Assembly: GCA_937891565.1 (NCBI GenBank)
Contig: CALAHA010000443.1
Span: 1 to 7,467 of the forward strand
Direction: 5' to 3'
Length of the DNA: 7,467 nucleotides
Source of the DNA: an uncultured Ilumatobacter sp.
GTDB lineage: Bacteria; Actinomycetota; Acidimicrobiia; Acidimicrobiales; Ilumatobacteraceae
Each line of letters opens with the position of its first letter. Positions within the stretch are counted from its first letter, which is position 1. The position numbers and the translations under genes were made by a program. The notes beneath the pieces are model-generated. The model did no database searches and was not told where the DNA came from. It saw only the letters and a program-made list of their open reading frames with translations. Positions 1 to 4,735 of the stretch are shown here, one piece after another.

Positions 1-1406
1 ACCACCGACGAAGCAACAAGGAACGCCTCGATGCCCATGTCGAGGAGACGGTGCAGTGCAGCAACGGCGTCGGTGCCGTGCAGAGACGACAGAACAAAGT
101 GACCAGTGAGGGCCGACTGGATGGCGATACGAGCAGTGTCGGCGTCACGAATCTCACCCACGAGGATGACGTCGGGGTCCTGGCGGAGCAGGGCCTTGAG
201 GGCAGTGGCGAAGGTCAGCCCCGCTTTGGGGTTGGTCTGTACCTGGTTGATACCGGGGAACACGTACTCGACGGGGTCTTCGACCGTGGTGACGTTCTTG
301 CCGGTGTCATTGATTTCGAGCAGGGTGGCGTACAGCGTGGTGGTCTTGCCGGCACCGGTCGGACCGGCACAGATGACCATGCCAAACGGTGCGTGCACCA
401 GCTTGGCGTACTCTTTGTACGTCTCTTTCGGCATACCGAGTTCGCCTAAACCGACCATCGACTTCGACTTGTCGAGAATACGCATGACGATCTTCTCGCC
501 AAACACCGTCGAGACGGATGCAACACGCACGTCGATCTCTCTGCCATCAACCTTCGTTGAGAACTGACCATCCTGCGGTGCACGTTTCTCGACAATGTTC
601 ATCTCCGACATGATTTTCAGGCGAGAAATCAGTGCGTTGTGGGCCGACAGCGGGAGGCTGAAGGCTTCGAGGAGGTGACCGTCAACACGGAAGCGGATAC
701 GCAGCCGCTCGTCGAGGGGCTCGATATGAATGTCAGACGCACGGTCGCGAAGCGCTTGGCTCACGATGCGAGCAACGAGCTGGACAACGGGTGCTTGGTC
801 GTCCAAGCTCACCTGGGTGATGGTCTCGGCTTCTTGTCGCTGCGCGTCTTCGGTGTTGAACGTGCCGAGAATCTGATCGAGGTCCGCCGTCGAGCGGTAC
901 ATCTGCTCGATCATCGCGGTGACCGTGGCGTAGTCGGATGCTTTCCACACGAACTGCTGTCCGGTGGCGCTCTCGACGAGTTGGCGACGCGAGAGCGAAG
1001 GGTCAGCGGCGTAAAGGACGATCAAACCGTTTTCCTCAGAAACCGGCATGACCTTGTGGTTACGAGCAATTTGCTCAGCGACCTTGAGAACGAGTTCTTC
1101 GTCGATCGCACCGGGGTTGCTATCACCAACCGCCACCTGACAGGCAGCGCCAATGGCTCGGCTGAGTTCGCTGCGGCTGACACCAGCCTTGGTCAACAGC
1201 GAGTTGCTGAACACCAGCAGGTCGCCATTGGCTTCTTGGAGCGTGGTTGCGAGCTTCTCTGCGTCGAGGTGGCCGGCCTGCACGAGTGCCTGGCCGGTCG
1301 CCATGCATTGTTCGGCAGCAGCACCGACTGTTGGTGGTTCAGCAACTGCGATGACTCCACCCAGCAGGGGAGCCGCATCATCGTGCTTTGGTTTACGCAG
1401 GGCCAT
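1..1406 (-). CDS. pilB: Type IV pilus / type II secretion assembly ATPase, PilB/GspE family (3' end missing)
   Basis: This is a cytoplasmic hexameric motor ATPase that drives pilin or pseudopilin polymerisation. I read 468 codons from the ATG at 1406 down to the left edge. A small helical N-terminal domain (about residues 35-170) resembles the MshEN/T2SSE_N region. The Asp box is DIHIEP (225-230), Walker A is GPTGAGKTT (348-356), Walker B is ILVGE with Glu418, and the His box is HFVLSSLHGTDA (436-447). The visible end, LVASSV, is a typical family motif, so roughly 100 residues are lost, including the region where a zinc tetracysteine motif would lie. GAAGG sits 7 bases before the start codon. 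The gene begins 17 bases after the coiled-coil gene stops, so the two are probably cotranscribed and perhaps translationally coupled. The Walker A, Walker B, Asp and His boxes rule out most other families. PilB and GspE cannot be separated with certainty, but the nearby prepilin genes favour a pilus. PilT is unlikely because of the N-terminal domain. Confidence 0.95.
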   Translation of the reverse strand, partial: MALRKPKHDDAAPLLGGVIAVAEPPTVGAAAEQCMATGQALVQAGHLDAEKLATTLQEANGDLLVFSNSLLTKAGVSRSELSRAIGAACQVAVGDSNPGAIDEELVLKVAEQIARNHKVMPVSEENGLIVLYAADPSLSRRQLVESATGQQFVWKASDYATVTAMIEQMYRSTADLDQILGTFNTEDAQRQEAETITQVSLDDQAPVVQLVARIVSQALRDRASDIHIEPLDERLRIRFRVDGHLLEAFSLPLSAHNALISRLKIMSEMNIVEKRAPQDGQFSTKVDGREIDVRVASVSTVFGEKIVMRILDKSKSMVGLGELGMPKETYKEYAKLVHAPFGMVICAGPTGAGKTTTLYATLLEINDTGKNVTTVEDPVEYVFPGINQVQTNPKAGLTFATALKALLRQDPDVILVGEIRDADTARIAIQSALTGHFVLSSLHGTDAVAALHRLLDMGIEAFLVASSV

Positions 1407-1423
1407 CAATCAGCCTTCGTCGT

Positions 1424-2302
1424 TCATGGCCGGGCGCGCACTGGCGGGGCGAACGAACTCGCCGAATCGGATCTCGGTCCGCCGTTGGCGTGGACGAGCG
1501 GTTCGGTCAGCGGCGCCATCTGGAACTCGGTTGAGTAGCCCGCAGCTCGTGCTGGGTCGGCCGGTGCTGGGGCGATCGGTGCTGGCGGTTCGGATGCCGC
1601 CCCGTATCTGCCGACGACTGCACGTGCGTTCTTCGAGCCGTCGACACGGACGAACTGGCTGGGATCCAGAGCAATGAGTGCTCGTTCGACCTCTTCGAGC
1701 CGCTCGAGCTGCACAGCTGTTTCGGTGTCCATTGCCTGGTCTTGCAACTGTGTCTCGACTTCGGTGAGGCGCAATTTGGTCTTGTCGACGGTCTCGCCCA
1801 TCGACGCCTGGAAACGTTCCATTTCGATCCGAACCAATTCGGCCTCGCCAGCGACACTGCGGACTCGGTCTTTGAGCTCGTCGATTGCTTCGGCGTCGAC
1901 GTCCAGTAAGGCCTTGGCCAGAGCGTTCAACTTGTCGTCGTACGTTCCGAAACGGCCGTTGCTGCTGGCGATGCGGTCATTGAGAACGGTGATCGACTCG
2001 TCGAGACCGACGCTTACACGCCCGATGTAGGCGTCGATGTCAGCAATGCGCTGGCCGACCTCATCGTTGATTCGAGCCTCGGTGGCCGTGACACGGCCGT
2101 TGACGCGGTCTTCGACCTCCTCGACGTGCTGGATCATGGTACTGAGCACCTGAACCTGCTCGGTAAGAAGCGTGCGTGCTGTTTGCTCCTGTTCGAGCTG
2201 AGCACGGAGGCCTTCAAAACCAGCGCTGACAGTCTTCGCGAACTGATTCAAGGTCGTCTGGACGGCGTCACGGATCGCACGATTCGATTCTGAATTATCC
2301 AT
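1424..2302 (-). CDS. Coiled-coil protein of unknown function, upstream partner of pilB
   Basis: I do not recognise this 292-residue protein. There is no signal peptide, membrane segment or cysteine, so it should be cytoplasmic. Residues about 25-215 are highly charged and rich in Glu, Asp, Arg, Leu and Val with heptad-like spacing, as expected for a long, interrupted coiled coil. About residues 215-235 form a short linker. The last 55-60 residues are Pro/Ala-rich and low in complexity (for example PPAPIAPAPADPARAA) and probably disordered. The start ATG at 2302 has GAAGGA about 14 bases upstream, rather far for a Shine-Dalgarno site; no better start is visible. The stop codon lies 17 bases before the pilB start, so this looks like the first gene of an operon with the ATPase. 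A scaffold, localisation or regulatory role for the pilus motor is possible from context alone. Apolipoprotein-like or chemoreceptor-like similarity would be expected from composition and should not be over-read. Confidence 0.8.
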   Translation of the reverse strand: MDNSESNRAIRDAVQTTLNQFAKTVSAGFEGLRAQLEQEQTARTLLTEQVQVLSTMIQHVEEVEDRVNGRVTATEARINDEVGQRIADIDAYIGRVSVGLDESITVLNDRIASSNGRFGTYDDKLNALAKALLDVDAEAIDELKDRVRSVAGEAELVRIEMERFQASMGETVDKTKLRLTEVETQLQDQAMDTETAVQLERLEEVERALIALDPSQFVRVDGSKNARAVVGRYGAASEPPAPIAPAPADPARAAGYSTEFQMAPLTEPLVHANGGPRSDSASSFAPPVRARP

Positions 2303-2397
2303 AGTGATGTGGTGCGTTCCTTCAACTCTGGTCGGCCAGACGGCGGAACTCGTCTACAAGATGTATCGACCGCTTCCGAGCTGGCTTGAGGAGTTCC

Positions 2398-2426
2398 TGA
2401 GACAAGTTTGACCAACGTTTGTCTCA
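2398..2426. promoter_or_regulatory. Perfect 8-bp inverted repeat in a divergent intergenic region (possible operator)
   Basis: TGAGACAA (2398-2405) and TTGTCTCA (2419-2426) are exact reverse complements separated by 13 bases. The element sits between the divergent starts of the coiled-coil/pilB operon (2302, minus) and the exonuclease gene (2524, plus), about 95 bases from each. A TTGACC that could serve as a plus-strand -35 hexamer lies inside it (2408-2413), but no convincing -10 box follows at standard spacing. The symmetry and the 21-base centre-to-centre distance of the half sites, two helical turns, fit a dimeric repressor operator. The remainder of 2303-2523 shows nothing else that I can name. 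Confidence 0.4.
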
Positions 2427-2523
2427 ACGCAGGGCACAATCACCCTGTTCAGGACCTCGCCACGACCTCGCCGCCGACGCGACCGAGGTCAATGGACATG
2501 CGGTGTACCGCTACCGTGTCGTC

Positions 2524-3393
2524 ATGCGCGTTCACCTCGTCGATGGCACCTACGAGTTGTTTCGTCAGCACTTCGGATCAGCGTCGCGCCACGGCAACGG
2601 ACACCCCTTCGCTGCAGCGGCCGGCGTCGTTGCCTCAACACTTGCCCTCGTCGAAGACGGCGCCACGCACGTCGCCGTCGCCTCTGATCACACGATCGAG
2701 AGCTTCCGCAACGACCTCTACGCCGGTTATAAGACCGGTGAGGGCATGGACCCCGAGATCACCTTGCAGATTCCGGTCGTCGAACGTGCCCTAGTCGCTG
2801 CCGGATTTACGGTCTGGCCAATGATCACCCACGAGGCCGACGACGCGCTCGGTGCTGCTGCTGCTGTGGCAGATGCCGACGAACGGGTTGAACAGGTCTG
2901 GATTGTCACAGCCGACAAGGACCTCGGTCAATGCGTCATCGGCGACCGCGTCGTCCAGTTCGACCGCCGTAATCGCGAGATCGTCAACGAAGCGGGTGTT
3001 ATCGAGAAGTTCGGCGTCTCCCCCGCGTCGATCCCTGACTACCTCGGTCTCGTCGGTGACTCAGCCGACGGCTTCCCGGGCCTGCCGGGATGGGGGGCAA
3101 AAAGCTCCGCGCTGGTATTGGCCAAGTACGGCCACCTCGAAGCAATCCCAAAGTCGGCCGGCCAATGGGATGTTCCGGGCCTCCGGGGCGCGGCCAAGCT
3201 CTCTCAGACTCTCAACGCCCAGTTTGACGATGCGCTGCTGTTCCGCCGGATCGCCACGATCGACCTCGATGTTGAGGTCGGCAAAGTTGACGACTGGGCG
3301 TGGAATGGTCCGACAGCAGAATTCGAGCAAGTGGCCGACGAGCTCGGCGCTCCTGGCCTCGCCGCCACAGCACGGCGGCTTGCAACAACGTAA
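2524..3393 (+). CDS. Stand-alone 5'-3' exonuclease, PolA N-terminal domain / FEN family
   Basis: The 289-residue product is a single-domain structure-specific 5' nuclease, related to the N-terminal domain of DNA polymerase I and acting on flapped or nicked DNA in replication and repair. The metal-binding acidic residues are present in order: Asp7 (HLVDGTYELFR), Glu104/Asp106/Asp107 (HEADDALG), Asp131/Asp133 (TADKDLG) and Asp179/Asp182 (VGDSADGFPG). The last motif leads into the helix-3-turn-helix segment GLPGWGAKSSALVLAKYG. FRNDLYAGYKTGEGMDPEI matches the family's helical arch region (FR..Y K). No polymerase domain follows. The open frame extends upstream to 2419, but the family begins at the MRVHLVDG motif, so I chose the ATG at 2524. 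It has no Shine-Dalgarno sequence. A TACCGT at 2512-2517 could be a -10 box, which would make the mRNA leaderless. The stop codon is about 24 bases from the 3' end of the convergent SRP RNA gene. Confidence 0.9.
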   Translation: MRVHLVDGTYELFRQHFGSASRHGNGHPFAAAAGVVASTLALVEDGATHVAVASDHTIESFRNDLYAGYKTGEGMDPEITLQIPVVERALVAAGFTVWPMITHEADDALGAAAAVADADERVEQVWIVTADKDLGQCVIGDRVVQFDRRNREIVNEAGVIEKFGVSPASIPDYLGLVGDSADGFPGLPGWGAKSSALVLAKYGHLEAIPKSAGQWDVPGLRGAAKLSQTLNAQFDDALLFRRIATIDLDVEVGKVDDWAWNGPTAEFEQVADELGAPGLAATARRLATT

Positions 3394-3416
3394 AACCTGG
3401 CCCACGATTCGCCGAC

Positions 3417-3530
3417 TGAGGTAGTGACCAGGCGGTCTGCGGCACACCGACGATGCCGATGAAGGCTGCTACCTTCCGGTCCTGACCTGGTTCACGGGCG
3501 TCAATTGCACAGGACCCGGTCACCACCTCA
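3417..3530 (-). ncRNA. ffs: Signal recognition particle RNA, small bacterial (4.5S) type
   Basis: The RNA binds Ffh and targets nascent membrane and secreted proteins to the translocon. On the minus strand the conserved tip of domain IV is visible: GTCAGG, then ACCGGAAGGT with the GGAA tetraloop (3474-3477), then AGCAGCC. Compared with the E. coli core, the U-A pair flanking the tetraloop stem is replaced by A-U, a compensatory change that supports a real RNA. The ends are set by a closing helix of 16 consecutive pairs (3515-3530 with 3417-3432, two of them G-U). The length is therefore about 114 nt, normal for a single-hairpin SRP RNA; the true ends may differ by a few bases. It lies tail to tail with the exonuclease gene. 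No oligo-T terminator is seen past its 3' end. Confidence 0.93.
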
Positions 3531-3556
3531 CTCGGCGTACGTAGGCCGATGCGTCA

Positions 3557-3562
3557 AGGTTA
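3557..3562 (-). promoter_or_regulatory. Probable -10 element of the ffs promoter
   Basis: On the minus strand GGCTAACCTTGACG lies about 27 bases upstream of the SRP RNA 5' helix. TAACCT fits an actinobacterial TANNNT -10 box. The same core, CTAGCCTTGAC, occurs on the plus strand directly before tRNA-Ser(CGA), which supports a stable-RNA promoter. The -35 region is weak (TGTCGC at 17-base spacing). A start near 3550 would leave a leader of about 20 nt to be trimmed. Confidence 0.5.
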
Positions 3563-3609
3563 GCCGCGAGACAGCAACTGCGACACGATCTGGATCGATC
3601 AACTACGGG

Positions 3610-3637
3610 TTTGTTCAGGGCGGCGGCCCGATAACAT
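3610..3637 (+). promoter_or_regulatory. Probable promoter of tRNA-Ser(GGA) (and tadA)
   Basis: TTTGTT (3610-3615) and TAACAT (3632-3637) are separated by 16 bases and resemble -35 and -10 boxes. Transcription would start near 3644, giving a leader of about 17 nt before the tRNA at 3662. It diverges from the ffs promoter about 50 bases away. No separate promoter is visible between the tRNA and tadA, so this site probably serves both. Confidence 0.5.
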
Positions 3638-3661
3638 CTCCCGCTGGTCCTGACCAACCCT

Positions 3662-3749
3662 GGAGGGGTGCGAGAGCGGCCGAATCGGCACGCTTGGAAA
3701 GCGTGTGAAGGGCAACCTTCCGAGGGTTCGAATCCCTCTCCCTCCGCCA
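3662..3749 (+). tRNA. tRNA-Ser, anticodon GGA
   Basis: This is a class II tRNA that reads UCC and UCU codons. The acceptor stem is GGAGGGG/TCCCTCC with one G-T pair. The anticodon stem is CACGC/GCGTG around the loop TTGGAAA. A long variable arm, GAAGG-GCAA-CCTTC, is typical of serine tRNAs. The T arm is GAGGG-TTCGAAT-CCCTC. The discriminator is G, also normal for serine, and CCA is encoded at 3747-3749. The last A of CCA is the first base of the tadA ATG. The total is 88 nt including CCA. Confidence 0.96.
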
Positions 3750-4216
3750 TGACTACCGCAGCGTTTGAGCCGGTTGACATCGACACGATGCAACTGGCAA
3801 TCAGCGAGGCGCGAGCTGCGCTCGAACACGACGACGTCCCGGTAGGCGCCGTCGTGTTGCGCGACGGCGAGATCATCGCTGCCCGACACAACGAGCGTGA
3901 GCTGACTGGAGACCCGACGGCCCACGCCGAAATGTTGGCGCTGCGTGATGCAGCTCGCGAGGTCGGGCACTGGCGGCTGAACGACTGCTCGCTGTATGTC
4001 ACTCTTGAGCCGTGCACCATGTGCGCGGGCGCCTGCGTGAACGCACGATTGGGACGGCTGGTCTATGCAACGCCCGACCCCAAAGCAGGTGCGTGCATGA
4101 GCAACTTCGGCATCCATGACGGCCACGTGTTGAACCATCGCGTACCGACAACAACAGGGCCGTGCGCCGATGAGGCGGCGGAACTGCTGCGCGCGTTCTT
4201 CCGTGCTCGCCGCTAA
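3749..4216 (+). CDS. tadA: tRNA-specific adenosine deaminase TadA
   Basis: TadA deaminates wobble adenosine-34 to inosine in tRNA-Arg(ACG). It is a zinc enzyme of the cytidine deaminase fold and acts as a dimer. The 155-residue product has HAE (His59, Glu61) and PCTMC (Cys89, Cys92), the zinc ligands and proton shuttle. Also present are the DVPVGAVV strand near the N-terminus and the GDPTAHAEMLALR helix. With the ATG at 3749 the zinc ligands fall within two positions of the E. coli numbering (57, 87, 90), which supports this start. An internal ATG at 3788 would still leave a nearly complete domain. Neither start has a good Shine-Dalgarno site. The 3749 start overlaps the last base of tRNA-Ser(GGA), so processing of that tRNA would remove the A of the start codon. 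TadA proper is favoured over guanine or cytosine deaminases because the MLALRDAAR and PCTMCAGA segments match it. Confidence 0.95.
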   Translation: MTTAAFEPVDIDTMQLAISEARAALEHDDVPVGAVVLRDGEIIAARHNERELTGDPTAHAEMLALRDAAREVGHWRLNDCSLYVTLEPCTMCAGACVNARLGRLVYATPDPKAGACMSNFGIHDGHVLNHRVPTTTGPCADEAAELLRAFFRARR

Positions 4217-4228
4217 CTCATTTCGCCG

Positions 4229-4260
4229 CAGGCGCTCAATCAAGCGGTACCGCGCGCCTG
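4229..4260. other. Hairpin-forming inverted repeat after tadA
   Basis: CAGGCGC (4229-4235) and GCGCCTG (4254-4260) are exact reverse complements. The loop between them contains the 10-bp palindrome GCGGTACCGC (4244-4253). The element starts 13 bases after the tadA stop codon. There is no T-run behind it, so it is not a classic intrinsic terminator, but it could stop transcription weakly or protect the tadA mRNA 3' end. The rest of 4217-4344 shows no gene. Confidence 0.35.
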
Positions 4261-4344
4261 AACGTTCGTCGTGACCGAGAAGTTCGTCGCAGGTGATGAG
4301 TGATGGATATTCGCATGCGGATTCCACTCGCGAAATTTCACCGC

Positions 4345-4350
4345 TAGCCT
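4345..4350 (+). promoter_or_regulatory. Probable -10 element of the tRNA-Ser(CGA) promoter
   Basis: TAGCCT lies 7 bases before the tRNA 5' end, so transcription would start on or one base before the first tRNA nucleotide. The surrounding CTAGCCTTGAC matches CTAACCTTGAC upstream of ffs on the other strand. TTCCAC, 17 bases upstream, is a mediocre -35 candidate. Confidence 0.5.
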
Positions 4351-4357
4351 TGACAAC

Positions 4358-4448
4358 GGAAGGCTGCCAGAGCGGACGAATGGGACAGTCTCGAAAACTG
4401 TTGAGGTCTTCTGGGCCTCCGTGGGTTCGAATCCCACGCCTTCCGCCA
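4358..4448 (+). tRNA. tRNA-Ser, anticodon CGA
   Basis: This is a class II tRNA that reads UCG. The acceptor stem GGAAGGC/GCCTTCC is fully paired. The anticodon stem is ACAGT/ACTGT around the loop CTCGAAA. It has a long variable arm, a T arm GTGGG-TTCGAAT-CCCAC, discriminator G and encoded CCA (4446-4448). The length is 91 nt. It is a second serine isoacceptor 0.6 kb from tRNA-Ser(GGA) and has its own promoter-like element. Confidence 0.96.
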
Positions 4449-4456
4449 GTACGTCC

Positions 4457-4529
4457 ACGGGCGTCCATGGAGATCCACGCAACGCCTGCTGAGCAGGTGA
4501 AACGTGAATCGATATCCATGGACGCCCGT
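4457..4529. repeat. 73-bp nested near-perfect palindrome downstream of tRNA-Ser(CGA)
   Basis: The arms 4457-4475 and 4511-4529 pair at 18 of 19 positions; the outer 15 pairs are perfect (ACGGGCGTCCATGGA). Two further stems nest inside the 35-base loop: CACG/CGTG (4476-4479 with 4503-4506) and CCTGCT/AGCAGG (4485-4490 with 4492-4497). As RNA it would form one long, very stable hairpin starting 9 bases after the tRNA CCA. A short TTTT tract follows at 4535-4538, five bases after the hairpin, so it may act as a terminator for the tRNA transcript. It could also be a small dispersed palindromic element. No open reading frame lies inside it, and no target-site duplication is obvious. Confidence 0.75.
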
Positions 4530-4547
4530 CGTCGTTTTCGGTGTGTT

Positions 4548-4606
4548 CGTCGCGACCGGCGCGGTCACGACGGGACTTTCACTCCCTGAGTGGTGGCCTG
4601 ACCACT
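4548..4606. other. Cluster of hairpins between tRNA-Ser(CGA) and the pilus operon; possible terminator
   Basis: Three stems are visible. The first pairs CGTCG-C-GACC with GGTC-A-CGACG (4548-4557 with 4563-4572, one mismatch). The second is CACTC-CCT-GAGTG (4580-4592). The third is AGTGGT-GGCCTG-ACCACT (4589-4606), followed by TTTGT. Stems two and three share 4589-4592 and so exclude each other. Stem three with its short T-rich tail is the best intrinsic-terminator candidate here, but it is weak. The region is non-coding; together with the palindrome and the leader it fills 4449-4735. Confidence 0.35.
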
Positions 4607-4607
4607 T

Positions 4608-4624
4608 TGTCAATGTTATGTCAA
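4608..4624 (+). promoter_or_regulatory. Tandem TGTCAA repeats in the AT-richer leader upstream of the DUF3494 gene
   Basis: TGTCAA occurs at 4608-4613 and 4619-4624, one helical turn (11 bp) apart, in the most AT-rich stretch of this region. The first copy is part of TTGTCA (4607-4612), a fair -35 hexamer. A small palindrome, TACC-TT-GGTA (4626-4635), follows. No -10 box has ideal spacing, so the promoter of the downstream operon is probably here but not pinned down. The same-phase direct repeats could be regulator half sites. Confidence 0.3.
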
Positions 4625-4735
4625 ATACCTTGGTACTTCTTGTGTTGTGAACCAAACTCAGGATCGTTGATCGGAGCGCAACCCCCTGCGTCATTCCAGA
4701 ACGAGACTCGCCAGCACCAGAAGGACGGTCACCAC

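Noticed and set aside
51..567. Two overlapping plus-strand open frames
   Set aside because: They lie opposite the Walker A, Walker B and His-box part of PilB and have no family features.
639..1538. A 299-codon plus-strand open frame opposite the PilB gene
   Set aside because: Its translation shows no recognisable domain, and it is the complement of a frame with complete ATPase motifs. Long antisense frames are expected in high-GC DNA.
2419..2523. Upstream extension of the exonuclease gene to 2419
   Set aside because: The extra 35 residues have no family similarity, the start would be TTG without a ribosome-binding site, and it would begin within the inverted repeat. The family begins at 2524.
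3061..3526. Minus-strand open frames across the end of the exonuclease gene and ffs
   Set aside because: They cover the SRP RNA and antisense exonuclease sequence, and their translations look like random high-GC products.
4229..4260. A strong intrinsic terminator after tadA
   Set aside because: The hairpin is real as an inverted repeat, but no T-run follows it, so it is listed only as a hairpin.
3599..4519. A 306-codon minus-strand open frame
   Set aside because: It runs through both tRNA genes and antisense to tadA, so it cannot be a real gene beside those firmly identified features.
4457..4529. An integron attC site or phage attachment site
   Set aside because: The arms lack attC core sites and no integrase gene or duplicated tRNA 3' end is visible in the window, so the palindrome is described without that label.
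4531..4735. A c-di-GMP (GEMM) or other riboswitch before the pilus operon
   Set aside because: None of the conserved GEMM core elements that I know could be found in the leader; only short unrelated hairpins are visible.
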